A DNA stretch of 64,000 nucleotides from Brachionus manjavacas (GCA_019054805.1 JAHQIY010000003.1:1054001-1118000), one strand, 5' to 3'. Counted from the stretch's first letter, positions 23,401 through 33,271 are shown. A program made the numbers and translations. Notes: generated from the letters alone by a model not told the origin.

Positions 23401-26400
23401 ACAAAGAATTCACTTATTTTATTAATGGTAAACAGTTATCAACGTTTGAAACCGAAAGAGATCTTGGAGTTATCTTCAATACAAATCTCAAATGGAAAAA
23501 TCAAGTGATAAAGGCTACAAACAAAGCAAATCAAATGTTGGGTCGCATCAGGAAATCATTCGCTGGTTTTGATTGTAAGTTATTTAGATAATTGCATTTC
23601 ACTTTTGTTCGTCCTCTTTTGGAATTTGTTGTGCCTGTATGGTCTCCATTTCTTAAGTCGGATTGTGAGAATCTTGAGAGGATTTAACGCAGAGCTACGA
23701 AATTAGTTTCTTCAATTAGAAACAAACCGTAGGAATGCAGATTGAAGGCTTTGAACATTCCAAATCTGGTGGAAAGAAGAAAAAGAGGTGATCTAATTCT
23801 ATTATACAAGTTCATGCATGAAATAGAAATGGTTGAAAAAAGCAACAATTTTAATGTCACCAAAATCCAAGGAAGAGGTCACTGCTTCAAATATCACAAA
23901 GAAATTTCGAGGCTCCAACATAGAGATAACTTTTTTTTCAACAGAACCGCAAACAAATGGAACTCACTGCCAAATCAATTAGTTGAAGCCCCCTATGTTA
24001 ACAGCTTTAAAGCAGGCATTGATTGCTGGATGAGCAGCAATCAATCACATCAGCTGTCATAGTGTGCATTATCAGCACACTCTAAACTAGCCAGCTACAG
24101 TCAAAACTACTACTACTACTACTACAAAAATTTAAGTCAAAGTTATGACTTGCACAAAAATTTTTATCAATTCCTGCTTCATCTGGACTTATGGAAAGAA
24201 TTTTTTTCTAAATCTGGTTATATTTACACAGCACATAGGTCAAGATTCAAGAAAGAATTGCCAGGAATTTGGAAGCAACTGCTTTATTGGTATCAAATAC
24301 GGATTTATTAAATCATTGACTTGACTTAAGACTTGTGACTTAAAAACAAGTCTGGTGCTATCTTTAATTAATTGGCTTGCATTTAATCGAGGATTAAAAA
24401 AAAATAATTAGACAATATTAATTATTAGCAGATTTACTTTTAATGTTAAATTGTGTCACCAAAGTTTATTTCATTATTTAGAGACTAGAAGAGATCATTC
24501 CATTTAATTAAACAAATGGGTTTAAAAAAAAATTTATCTTTTAATGATTGTTTAGCGATCTGGCAAAATAATAGAGACAAAGAAGTAAAACCAAGTCTTT
24601 AACACAATAAATATATATTCCTTTCTTTTTTATATTTTTGATCAAATATTCACTTAATATGTGATCAGAATAAAGCATTGTGAATTTTCATACAAAAATT
24701 CCAAAACAAAATTTAAATTTAAAAAAAAAGTATGGCTTTTGAACAATAGATTTTTCTGTGATTTTAAAAAGGTGAAACAAACAATGTTTCATTTAGCAGT
24801 CCAATTTAAGAAAAAATTTAATTAAATGAATCCCAATAAATTGATTGTTAACTTGGAAATGAAATAAAATTTTTTAACATTTAACAGAATTTTAACATTT
24901 AAATAAAATAAATTTACAAAATGGAAAAAAAAATTCTGATTTGAATAGATCATAGCGACAAGAAATAAATTAATTCCAAAATACTGATATTTTTTTTAAT
25001 CATTAATTTTCCTGTTAATAAAAATTAATCATTTTTAATTGAATTTAGTGAAACATATTTTGTTTCATGTTGTTTCATCATTAAATTTTAAAAAGCTTAA
25101 TTTCATCAATTTAAATTAATGAAAAAGAATTCTATTTTTGTAATTTTGGGAAGGTTTGTATGAAATTTCACAATTCCTCAGAATAATCATGTCGGATTCG
25201 TGAACATCATTTTTTTATCACATTTTTGTTGATCACATAATTTGTGATCAAAATCTGATCACAAAAATAGTCTCACATAATTTTATACATTAATTTTGCC
25301 AAAATCTTTTTTTTCATTTAAGCTTTAGAAAAAGATTAATTTTGATATGGCTTTTTTAAAAATTTTTTTCAAGCAGAGTATACAACTTTAAAAACTTAAA
25401 GAAAAAAATTATAAGCCAAAAAAGAAACATTAAAATAATTTCAAAAAATAAATTTTAACCAAGTCAGGTTTAATAACCAAGTTGACAGTGACAGAATCGC
25501 ATGTTACTTTTATAATTTACTACTTTTGTCTCAAGCTAAATTTTACAAGCCAAGTCACTAATTTTTCAAGAATTTTTTTTTAGTTAAAAAAATAATAGAA
25601 TTCCGATATTAAATAATTCCGATTTTTAATCGTTCAAATCTAAATTATCTTATATGATATGAGCATGAAATTTCTTTTTTAGCTTAAAAAACGAGTACAT
25701 TTTTGAAAATTAATAGATTATTTTTCTAAAAACATTTTTTATTGTAAAAACATTTTAACACTTCTAGAAGCTCTAAAACAAGTCAAATTTTATCCTAGTA
25801 TAAAGTACTTCGATCGAAAAATTTTAAAATAGCAATAGTAAGATTTTGAAAATTTTGTATAAAAAAAGAAGAATGCATTCCACAATTTGTGGTTTAATTA
25901 ATGTTTTTTTTTTAGATATTTTTATTAAGGTTATTTTTATTTTTATTTCAGTTTAAATTTTGTTTCAAATAAATTTATGGATTAAAAAATATCTAATTCC
26001 TTGGTTATCTTCAAAAAGAGTCATTTGACATGTTTTGGTCCTTGAACTGTATTAATGATTAGTGATTTATATTAATGATTTCTTTTTTACTTAACTTGAA
26101 AATTTCAATTATAAAAATTTAAAGTAAATTTAACTGCGGGTGCTAGGAATTTTTCTGGGAATTCGATTTTATATTAAAAATTTCAAAATGAATAATTTTT
26201 TGATATTTAAAAAATAAAAAAAAAAAAAAAAAATTTTTTTAAAATATGTTTAATTAAATTTCAGTTTTTTCAAGACTTTGAAATGATTTAACTTAAAAAA
26301 GATATCTTAAGCCAAGTCAAATCTTTGACTTCACCAAAAAATGACTTTATTTTTTGACTTACGTCTGATGGAAAATCATTATTGTGTGATGTGGTCAGAC

Positions 26401-29400
26401 CGAGGATCTGAAGTTGACTTGGATTAATTGGATAAAGATATGAATGATTTTTATTAAATAAATGCACCAAGTGATGAAGGTGAAAATTTGATCACAAATT
26501 AGATATGACCCAATAAATCTCAAAATATTGATATCTAATAATGAATATTTCCCTGTTAATTATAATTAATTTATTCTTGTTGAATTTGGTGAAGCATATT
26601 TTGTTTCATGTTGTTTCATCATAAAATTTTTTCAAATCCTAATTTAAGTGTCAATTTAAATCAATGAAAAAGAATTTTATTTTTGCAATTTTTAAAAGGT
26701 TTGAAAATTCACAATGCTAAATTTTGTGATATCTTAATTTTTAACCGTGCTAAAATTTATAATTTTTTTTTTAACTTTAAAATCGTAAATTAATTTCAAA
26801 AATATTTTAAATAGATAAAAAAATTTTCTGACTTCAAACAAAATTTCATTCTAAAACTTCAAAGTTTAAAATTTCAATTTAAAACCCTTATAAAAAAGTA
26901 ATTCAAAATTCTAACATAAAAAAAAAAAAGATAAATTTTTAAAAATCTTTACTTTCTTCTTGATTTTTATCAGCTGATTAAAAAAAAATGATTTAAAATA
27001 TTTAATAATCTAATTAAAATGGTACTTAGTTTATTATTTGAGTTGAAATAAATTTTTCCCAAAGAGCCTGTATTCTATTTAATTTTGCATTTTTTATAGA
27101 GTTTAAATAACTTACTCTCATTTTGAAAGGTGTAGAACCAGACCCTGTTGTTGAACCCAACTGCCAGGTGATTAAAGCTAAGTGCCACAAATGTCGGCTC
27201 TATGTGAATCGACAGAGTCAATGGACTTGCCTTTATGAATGTATTTAGAAAAAATTAATCAAGAAAAATTTCTTTTAAATTACCCTTGCTTTTGAAAGAT
27301 GGTCATAGATTGTGATTTCCTTTAGCGATGTCATGTAAGCTATCCGGTGCGAGCAAACACTGGCCACCAGTGGCAATTTCATCAGATAGACCCCCACCGT
27401 ACCATTCGATGTACTAACAGCCAGCAGTTGGCCATCCTCGCTCCAAACTTCAAAAAAAGCTCAACAAACTAAACTCATCTAAAATTTCACTCACTTACAC
27501 AATTCATATAAATTTTGGCCCAAATCTTCCAAATTTATTATTGACTCTACATCCTTTAAATCGGTCAGCTCATAAGTTTTGATGCACGCGTCCCCACATG
27601 ACGCCGCTTTGTTCAATGTCTTTGAGACTACAATGTCACCCAAATAGTTTTTGTGACTTCTTAATTGAAACAGTTCCTTGAATAAAAAGAAAATAAATTT
27701 TTGAATTGCAAAGAGGCAACTTTTTTTTTGTTTAGATTACTGTTCCGATTTCTTTGGCGTGAGTGGAAACAGCAGTGATGTAGCCCTGGGCAAACCCGAT
27801 TATGATGTAGCCGTCGCCGTACCAGTGGTAGTTTACTATTGAGCCGTATTTGGACTGAAAAGCCAGCTCTATGGGATTATCAGGACGGTCTATGGAATAC
27901 AAATAAATAGTCCTTTTATTCAGTACAAGGCTGATTGTTCCTTCCAGTAGTTGACTTTTGAAATCTTCTTTCCTTTCGGAAAACATCAGCGCATAAGGTT
28001 GGTCTTTCAATTGAGACTGGCGGACAGTATCGCCAGACTCGTCAGTAATGGTGAGCATCTTGTCATCACCCGCTAGAGCCAATAACCCATCTTTACTCCA
28101 TGCACCGGTGGTGATCCTTTTTGTATGCTTTCCCATAATCGGAATTTTCCTTTAAATAAAATTTATCTCAGGTCACTCTTTTTTTTAATTGTTAAAATTA
28201 AATAAATAATGATAAATATTAAAAAAAAAGATCTAAATAGGGAATTAGAAACCAAGCAAGGCGCTTCAGAAAAGTCATTGAATTCATAAAAATGTCCAAA
28301 TATTATCACTTACCTAGAAATTAAAAAAAAATAAAAGTTGAAAAAAAATATAAAAAAAAGATTGAAGGTTAATCCCATGCTTCAAGAGACTGATTAAATT
28401 ATTTATTATGAGACTAATTTATTAAATTTATTATAAAAATAGATATAATTTGAAATATTAAAAATTAATAAAAAAATTTGAACAATGTTTTTTTCTTTTA
28501 AGTAGCTAGTTGGAAATATAAACGAACAAGATCATAGAAATTAATGAACTAGTATGGGAATTGAGCAAATGTTCTTGTCAATATTGGAAAAAACACTACA
28601 TCTGCAAACATGTAATCGGCATCAGTTACGAATTGTCCAAGTTTGATAAGTTTCCAGCCTTAGATTTGAGTATTAAACAAAACGCAAAAAGGGGTAGACG
28701 TAAAAAAGCTTCTTCTGCTCTTGAAAGAAACTCAGCTGGTCCTTTAAATCCGGAATTGTTTAATAGACCAACATCATCGGCACAAGCAACCGTCGGTACA
28801 GCAAATAGTGAAACAAATGATAGTCAACCAGCATTAAATGATTTAACAAATCAAGCCGAATCATCCAAGCGTCCAAAAAGACTCTCAAAAAAAGTTATTG
28901 ATAGCTTTGAATAATAAATATTTTTGTTTCTTTTTTTTTTATTTTTTTTCTAAAACTAAGCGCCCAAGAGGTGGTCGAAAAAAGTTAAAAAATTAAATTT
29001 TTTCTTGTATTTTTTTTGCTATTGATAAAGTATTTTTGCTACTTTTTCGAATATTTTAGCGAAAAAAAAAATTTTTGTTACTTTTTTTTATCTATTTTTC
29101 AAAAATAAATTAGCTACTCGAAAAAAATAAATTAGCTACTAGAAAAAATATATGACAATATTAACAGCAAGGCATTCAAGTTAAATAATTCAAATTTTGC
29201 GACTTAATCTACAAAAATTAGATTTACAGTAGTGTTCTGGATTTTGTATTTTACGTGAATTACTGGAAAAACAAAAATTTCAAAATTATTAAAAATTGAT
29301 ACGTTTTTATTGAAAATTCGAGTTTTACTATAATTTTCAAATTTTTTAAACGAGAAATTTATCGAAAAAAATAAACCGAAATTTAAGTAGATTTTAGTTA

Positions 29401-32400
29401 AATTCAATGTCTTAATAGTAAACAAGGAGGGCAGGGGGCTTAAATTAAAAAAGTAAGAATTTTTTACTATTTTAAAACATTTGAAAATAGCCTTTATTTA
29501 AAAAAAAAATTCAAAATTGAACAACAAAAAAATTTAAAATTGAAAAAAAAAAATTTTTAATTAAGTTTCGTTTGATCATAATGTTAAGTTTCTTTCTTTT
29601 GATAGATTTTCTTTTTAAATAGAAAATTTAAAATAAAGAAGAATTTCCAAGATTGGATCGAATCAGAACCTTAATTTATTTTTATTTGTTTTATAAAATA
29701 ATTTAAGTATTTACAGTAGTGATTTGATATTGAGATCCATGGTAAATGTACGTAATTTTACGCAAAAATACGAACATTAACGTAAAAAATGGTAATTTTA
29801 CCTTTTTAAGGTAAAACAAGAATTGTAAAAAATGGTTAAATAACCAAATTTTACGTAAATAGAAGTAAAATTACTAATTTTTACGTTAAATTATATAAAA
29901 TCTAAAAATGCCAAAAAAATCTCAAATTTTGCTGTTTTTCATAAAATTTTGTTAAAAAATTTGACTTCTATATCTATACTTCTTTATCTTTGATATCTCT
30001 CGTAGCACTGAGAATGGAATTATTATTTATACCCATGAGTTAGTGTAAAGAACACGGGCTTTTTAATTAAGACAAGTTGTGATCTATTTATACAAATGAT
30101 TAAATCAGCATCTTGAAGCGTCTTGAAATTACATGTCCGAATGTAAATTCTAGAAACAAAATTTTTTTGGTGTTAAATTATGTTTTATAATACAGTGGTG
30201 TTCCGGAAATAGAAAATATACCGAATTTTACGTAAAATATTGTAAATTTACGTAAATTTACAAAAGTAAAAAAACGTAAATTTACTAGATTTTATGTAAA
30301 ATTTGGTAAATTTCGATCATTTTTCGTAAATTTATGTAAAAAAAAATTACCATAATTTACGTAAATTTTTGTAAAATTTAATCAATTTAATAGTAAAAAT
30401 AGTAAAAAATGGTTAATTAAAATTTTTAGTTAATTTGAAAAAAAAATTTTATTTACACTTTTTACGTTAAAAAAAAATATTTTAAATAGTTTTAATGCTT
30501 TTTAATTGTTTGACCAACCTCCTCTTATTACTTTAATTTTTTTTTATGATCACTAATTACCCTTTTGAGAGCGATTTCTAATCAGCTGAGAAATTTCCGG
30601 AGTCGGACGATTCATAACTAGATAGAGCTTGAAAAGATCTACAAGAATAAATGGGGTTCACATACCGTATTCCTTTGTTCGATAATGCAGCGCCACAACC
30701 TAGAACACATCATTGGCGCACGCGCTATACTAAATCTCGCCCATGTTAAATTCAACTTAACTTGTGTTGCATGCGCCAAAACCGTATTTCGGGTTGTGGC
30801 GATGCACTATATCCAGGGTCTTGAGAATGTTGCTGCATTATTTAAGTTTAGCAAAGGGATAATATTTAAAAAAAAAAAAGAGTTTTTTTTAATTATGTAT
30901 TTGGTGCGGCATTAAAGTTTAAAAATAAAAAATAATTTAAAATTACTCTTTTTTTTTTAAATATTATCCCTTTGCTAAACTTAAATTAGGCTAAGCGAGC
31001 AGCGGCAAGAGCAACGATAGTAGCAAGTCGAATAAGACTCACTTTCAAGTACTTCTCTTTAAAGCTATTAGATCTCCTTTTTAAGTCATTTGTTCGCCCC
31101 CATCTCGAATTTGCTGTAGGAGCCTGGAATTCTTATCGACGAAATGATATAGATGTCCTGGAGCAAGTCCAGCGACGATTCTCGAAACTAGTACCGGAAC
31201 TGAAGAATAAACCATACGTCTAGAGAAGAGAGGCTCTTGGTTGGAGTACCCTAGAAGATAGACGCAGGCGTGGTGATCTCATCCAACTACACAAAATTCA
31301 GCATGATCATGATCGGGTGACATTTATAAATGGGGATCAAAAGCTGGCTTCGGACGGTCTAGAAAGCCCGGCAGGGAACACAAGAACTTGTCATTAAGCA
31401 ATTGAGCGATAACTTTTCCTTAATTGTGGGGTGAGACACAACTTTTTCACTAACAGAACAGCAGGAAACTGGAACACGCTGGATGCTGTGACAAAGAGTG
31501 TCAGCAATACAAACATTTTTAAAAAAAGAATCGACAAGCTACTTAGATGAAAAATTTATAAAATAATGCTTTGATAAATTTAGATATTTTTCTTGCATCT
31601 AAAAATAGTTTATTTAGAACAGTGTAAAACGATAGTTATTTAAAAAATATGTAAAATAAGTTATCTATAAATAGCTTATTTAAAAAATTCGGCAATTGGC
31701 TGTTAAAGTGGGGCGTCTACGTGGGCCACTACTTGGAGACTCAAGTCTCCCACAGCATTATATACTACTACTACTACTAATACAATTTTTTAATATTTTT
31801 TAATATTAAATTGATTACATTTTACCGAAATTTACGTAAATTATTGGAAATTTTTTTTTCATAATTTTGAAAATAGAAATTGAAGGCAAATTATTTCAAT
31901 TTTTTGGACAATTTTTTAAAAACAACAAAAAAACATTTAACATATTTACAAATTGTTTATTTTATTTGACGAAACTCTATTTTATCTATTAAAATAAATT
32001 TTTTTTTACAAATATATTTTGAAACATTAACCAAAAAACTTTAGATAATCAATATTCCTCCATAGCATTTAACTAAAGCACCTCTTGTTTTCGACTATAC
32101 TCTTTGACAATTCTTTCAAATAGAAATAAATAACATTTTTTTACTTGATATGAAATCATTAGTCTTTGAAACTTATCCTTGAGATAAGTGATTAACACAG
32201 TAGTATTGTACATTTTAAAATTAAAATGCCAAAATCGAACCTTTCTTTAGGCAAAAAATAAAATATTTTTGCAATGCAGTTAAATAATTATTTAACCCAA
32301 CTGCTAAAATATTTTTTCGTTAATTAATTCAAAAAACATGATCGATTTAAACACTAATTAAACTCTTTAAATCAAAAAGCTTTAACAAAATAATTTTTTT

Positions 32401-33176
32401 CTTAGAAAAAAATGATTTTCATTCATTCCAACAAAGAATTTTTGAAAGGATGATAATTTAAAAGAGAAACTAAATTAAACTATTTCATTAATCATAGGTT
32501 CATTTTTAAAGAGAAAAAAAATTGATTAATTTTAAGCTTTTGAAAAAATCAAAAGAAAATTGACAAATTGGATGAATTTTTTTTTCCTTTTAGTGCAACA
32601 ATTAAATCCAATCAATTGATTCAGGATTGAAAATTGAATATCAAAAATCGAGTAATAAAATACGATTTTTTTGAATGTAAAAAATTTAAGTATCGGGAGC
32701 AACAAAAAATAAAAAAATTAACTCACTTTGAACTTGAATGATTGTAAATTAAGAGATTTCCTTTAGCACTACCCACAGCAAGTATTGAAGCTGTTTTAGA
32801 CCAGGTTAAAAATGACATTGGATCTTTGAACGACGATTCGATTTGGGTCAATTTCCGTCTATTTGAATCCCACAGGATGATTACGGGCAGCTTTTCACAA
32901 ATTGCGGCCAACATGTCCCCATCTTTGTCCCATTGAATATTTGCCACAGTGCTAATGATCAGAATAAAATAAATTTAGAGAATTTTTTGTTTTTTTTTAC
33001 TCTAGCAAAGGCAATTTTTCCGCAGGTAAGCCGTTTCGGTCATAAATAACCAAAGTTCTATTTGAACCGACCACAGCCAAATAAGTGCCTTGTTTTGGCT
33101 GCCAGCTTATCAATAGCGGCGAGTCGCCGCCATGCGCTTTTGATGCAATTGAAAATACTTTTTTAGCAGATGACAT
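12575..33176 (-). CDS. WDR19: WDR19 / IFT144, intraflagellar transport complex A subunit
   Basis: IFT144 is a core subunit of the IFT-A complex that drives retrograde transport and membrane-protein entry in cilia. Twelve exons (33176-33001, 32951-32727, 28149-27741, 27676-27499, 27447-27284, 27230-27116, 22206-22100, 22041-21151, 18126-18017, 17950-17746, 17689-17141, 13498-12575) join in phase with GT-AG junctions to 4,053 bases, 1,350 residues; human WDR19 has 1,342. Exons 1-8 encode the WD40 propellers ([46 protein letters not shown]). Exons 8-12 encode the TPR-like solenoid ([38 protein letters not shown]-like [26 protein letters not shown]). The C-terminus has four Cys pairs at about residues 1260/1263, 1274/1277, 1299/1302 and 1321/1324. 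I see no stop or frameshift. The start ATG gives a first exon matching the family's N-terminus. An X-box lies 81 bp upstream. Confidence 0.96.
13499..14079. other. WDR19 intron 11, distal part: nothing firm
   Basis: AT-rich. Around 13930-14040 the plus strand reads [20 protein letters not shown] without stops, but it matches nothing I know. Confidence 0.4.
14080..14540 (+). mobile_element. LINE 3' fragment in WDR19 intron 11
   Basis: Degraded C-terminal reverse-transcriptase sequence ([19 protein letters not shown] in one frame) and the terminal motif TCTGAAGAATCGTTAGCTCG then GTACAGA with an AAATAAATA tail at about 14500-14540. It lies antisense to WDR19. Confidence 0.65.
14570..15155 (+). 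mobile_element. Tc1/mariner-like element with internal deletion
   Basis: Terminal inverted repeats TGACAATTTAAAATCGAGAC then GAACT at the left and its inverted counterpart ending TTTTATTTTGTCA at the right. Inside, a 73-codon frame (14663-14884) encodes a helix-turn-helix of mariner type ([20 protein letters not shown]), followed by a second helical block in the same frame after a stop ([20 protein letters not shown]). The catalytic DDE part is missing, so this is a non-autonomous deletion derivative. Confidence 0.7.
14663..14884 (+). pseudogene. Mariner transposase N-terminal DNA-binding fragment
   Basis: [20 protein letters not shown] opens the frame; the recognition-helix region reads [21 protein letters not shown] stop cuts it after 73 codons although matching HTH sequence continues for about 55 codons. 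Confidence 0.6.
15199..15242. repeat. Perfect 16-bp hairpin
   Basis: AGATGAAAGTTAAAGC at 15199-15214 is exactly inverted at 15227-15242; 12-base loop. Confidence 0.8.
15330..15365. repeat. Perfect 15-bp hairpin
   Basis: CAATCATTAGGTATA at 15330-15344 is exactly inverted at 15351-15365; 6-base loop CTGGAC. Confidence 0.85.
15685..15865. repeat. ACATGTC palindromic repeat, second locus
   Basis: ACATGTCACTAATGTC near 15690 is inverted as GACATTAGTGACATGT near 15750. The following GCGACATGTCACAATACTTG, GGTATCC and GTGACATGTCACTAAAT match the 7051-7175 repeat. Confidence 0.6.
15883..15976. repeat. Two adjacent hairpins at the LINE 5' junction
   Basis: ATCAGAAAGAG (15883-15893) is inverted at 15901-15911. 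AAAAACTCTTTAATCCAC (15926-15943) is exactly inverted at 15959-15976, and this second arm is LINE coding sequence (IKWIKEF). Confidence 0.8.
15945..17040 (+). mobile_element. 5'-truncated LINE in WDR19 intron 11
   Basis: Two overlapping long frames (15975-16439 and 16436-16864) give most of the palm to the C-terminus of a reverse transcriptase: [20 protein letters not shown], the catalytic [22 protein letters not shown], then IKLI-type C-terminal helices. They are offset by one frameshift, so the copy is recent but dead. The tail AAATAAATAAACAAAAAAAA ends at about 17040. It is antisense to WDR19. Confidence 0.85.
17141..17689 (-). CDS. WDR19: WDR19 exon 11
   Basis: Residues 861-1043, TPR-like repeats: [57 protein letters not shown]. 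Intron 11 is 3,642 bp with a LINE, a mariner MITE and several hairpins. Confidence 0.95.
17746..17950 (-). CDS. WDR19: WDR19 exon 10
   Basis: Residues 792-860: [53 protein letters not shown]. Intron 10 is 56 bp. Confidence 0.93.
18017..18126 (-). CDS. WDR19: WDR19 exon 9
   Basis: Residues 756-791: [20 protein letters not shown] then [16 protein letters not shown]. The exon begins directly after TTATAAG. Intron 9 is 66 bp and includes a run of 13 A/T bases. Confidence 0.92.
18385..18601 (+). mobile_element. Solo LTR (fossil) in WDR19 intron 8
   Basis: Shares ordered blocks with the LTR at 46.6-46.83 kb: CTCTAGTCCTTATTT, AAACCACTA, GGATTCCA, AATAAAC, CCCTAAAGTC, GAGACTTTACA. No primer site or coding follows, so it is a solo LTR of that family. 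The differences are many, so it is old. Confidence 0.65.
18850..19260 (+). mobile_element. LINE reverse-transcriptase N-part in WDR19 intron 8
   Basis: Frames read [12 protein letters not shown], then [29 protein letters not shown], the fingers-to-palm region of a LINE reverse transcriptase, with several stops and shifts. Antisense to WDR19. Confidence 0.7.
19261..19805. other. Intron sequence, nothing recognised
   Basis: A 69-codon minus frame at 19567-19776 has no family match and no splice support. Confidence 0.4.
19806..19845. repeat. Perfect 15-bp GC-rich hairpin
   Basis: AGTGGCGCCATACCT at 19806-19820 is exactly inverted at 19831-19845 with a 10-base loop CAACTTTTTT. The stem is much richer in G and C than its surroundings. 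Confidence 0.85.
19940..20436 (+). mobile_element. LINE 3' end with (ATT)n tail in WDR19 intron 8
   Basis: Broken C-terminal frame [43 protein letters not shown] in shifting frames, then 3' sequence and a long ATT microsatellite (20371-20436). Antisense to WDR19. Confidence 0.75.
20371..20436. repeat. (ATT)n microsatellite
   Basis: About 22 uninterrupted units forming the 3' tail of the LINE copy. Confidence 0.95.
20675..20821. repeat. 39-bp inverted repeat
   Basis: 20675-20713 and 20783-20821 are inverted copies with one mismatch (core TTGTATTGGCCAAATTTA). The 69-base loop holds AGATTTGCAGAGTCTTTGCA. Confidence 0.85.
21151..22041 (-). CDS. WDR19: WDR19 exon 8
   Basis: Residues 459-755, the largest propeller exon and the start of the helical solenoid: [65 protein letters not shown]. 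Intron 8 is 3,024 bp. Confidence 0.95.
22100..22206 (-). CDS. WDR19: WDR19 exon 7
   Basis: Residues 423-458: [20 protein letters not shown] then [11 protein letters not shown]. Intron 7 is 58 bp. Confidence 0.92.
22550..24126 (+). mobile_element. CR1-like LINE with (TAC)n tail in WDR19 intron 6
   Basis: Nearly the whole reverse transcriptase is readable: [65 protein letters not shown], the catalytic [63 protein letters not shown]. About seven stops or shifts break it. It ends in (TAC)n at 24102-24124. Antisense to WDR19. The 5' part (ORF1, endonuclease) is absent. Confidence 0.9.
24130..24360 (+). mobile_element. hAT transposon 3' end
   Basis: Three frames carry pieces of the hAT C-terminal dimerisation domain: [45 protein letters not shown]. 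They are followed by AAGTC/GACTT subterminal repeats (GACTTGACTTAAGACTTGTG, then ACTT). At least two frameshifts. The same GACTT-rich end occurs at 34.6 and 39.95-40.4 kb. Confidence 0.6.
24361..27115. other. WDR19 intron 6, remainder
   Basis: No gene seen. About 25012-25190 and 26550-26735 are direct repeats of each other (AAACATATTTTGTTTCATGT, TGTTTCATCA, AATGAAAAAGAATT). AAGTC-rich patches lie near 25455-25555 and 26310-26420. Confidence 0.5.
27116..27230 (-). CDS. WDR19: WDR19 exon 6
   Basis: Residues 385-422: [20 protein letters not shown] then [12 protein letters not shown]. Donor GTAAGT. Intron 6 is 4,909 bp and holds a LINE and a hAT relic. Confidence 0.93.
27284..27447 (-). CDS. WDR19: WDR19 exon 5
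   Basis: Residues 330-384: [20 protein letters not shown] and [16 protein letters not shown]. Intron 5 is 53 bp. Confidence 0.93.
27499..27676 (-). CDS. WDR19: WDR19 exon 4
   Basis: Residues 271-329: [20 protein letters not shown] followed by [20 protein letters not shown], matching the family block that reads SQTLNKVATCGDNCIK in human. Intron 4 is 51 bp. Confidence 0.93.
27741..28149 (-). CDS. WDR19: WDR19 exon 3
   Basis: Residues 134-270: [59 protein letters not shown]. Intron 3 is 64 bp. Confidence 0.95.
28520..28914 (+). pseudogene. MULE/ZSWIM-type C-terminal fragment with SWIM zinc finger
   Basis: The frame contains the SWIM motif [14 protein letters not shown] (C-x-C-x(n)-C-x-H) followed by a basic [16 protein letters not shown] tail and a Ser/Thr-rich end with [10 protein letters not shown]. 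This is the C-terminus of a Mutator-like transposase or ZSWIM protein. The catalytic part is missing upstream. It lies in WDR19 intron 2, antisense to the gene. Confidence 0.65.
28915..30190. other. WDR19 intron 2, AT-rich with ACAGT-type MITE ends
   Basis: TACAGTAGTG occurs at about 29226 and 29711; the second is followed by TTACG-rich sequence to about 29890 (TTTACGCAAAAATACG, TTTTACGTAAAT). These look like partial members of the MITE family at 30.2 and 38.2 kb. No genes. Confidence 0.45.
30840..30986. repeat. Inverted repeat of about 43 bp beside LINE 5' end
   Basis: ATTTAAGTTTAGCAAAGGGA (30840-30859) followed by TAATATTTAAA and an A run is inverted at 30945-30986; the arms differ only in homopolymer length. 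The LINE coding sequence starts directly after the right arm. Confidence 0.8.
30987..31785 (+). mobile_element. LINE family A, best 3' copy, in WDR19 intron 2
   Basis: Reads [100 protein letters not shown], with a few stops. It then has the 3' untranslated block CCACTACTTGGAGACTCAAG and the tail (TAC)n at about 31763-31783. Antisense to WDR19. This copy shows the uninterrupted structure used to delimit the insertion at 11.13-12.19 kb. Confidence 0.85.
31881..32726. other. WDR19 intron 2, nothing recognised
   Basis: AT-rich, no repeat or frame that I can place. Confidence 0.5.
32727..32951 (-). CDS. WDR19: WDR19 exon 2
   Basis: Residues 59-133: [20 protein letters not shown] and [16 protein letters not shown], second and third WD repeats. 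Donor GTGAGT. Intron 2 is 4,577 bp and full of transposons. Confidence 0.95.
33001..33176 (-). CDS. WDR19: WDR19 exon 1
   Basis: Residues 1-58, starting [17 protein letters not shown] and including [20 protein letters not shown], the first WD blade. It ends in phase 2 at a GTAAAA donor; intron 1 is 49 bp. Confidence 0.93.
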
Positions 33177-33257
33177 AGTTCAATTTTACACTATTTATTT
33201 CAAATGATTAATTTTTAAATTTCAAAATTCCTTAAAATTTTGAAAAAATTTTTCACC

Positions 33258-33271
33258 GTTGCCATGGAAAC
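33258..33271. promoter_or_regulatory. X-box (RFX site) of WDR19
   Basis: GTTGCCATGGAAAC, 81 bp before the WDR19 start codon. It fits the RFX consensus of two half-sites around AT (GTNRCC-AT-RGYAAC) except at one half-site base. RFX factors control IFT genes in animals through X-boxes at this distance, including the nematode WDR19 orthologue. It sits within 75 bp of the stop codon of the upstream receptor gene. Confidence 0.85.

Larger units (their letters stand above)
30191..31880 (+). mobile_element. Mariner-type MITE interrupted by a LINE
   Basis: The left part (30191-30530) starts TACAGTGGTGTTCCGG and the right part (about 31790-31880) reads AAATTGATTACATTTTACCG then AAATTTACGTAAATTAT. 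Both match the uninterrupted copy at 38202-38690. A family A LINE sits between them. Confidence 0.7.

Noticed and set aside
30685-30915. 76-codon plus frame [16 protein letters not shown]
   Set aside because: Balanced start, but the end runs through an inverted-repeat arm and an A run beside a LINE. No family match, so not called a gene.
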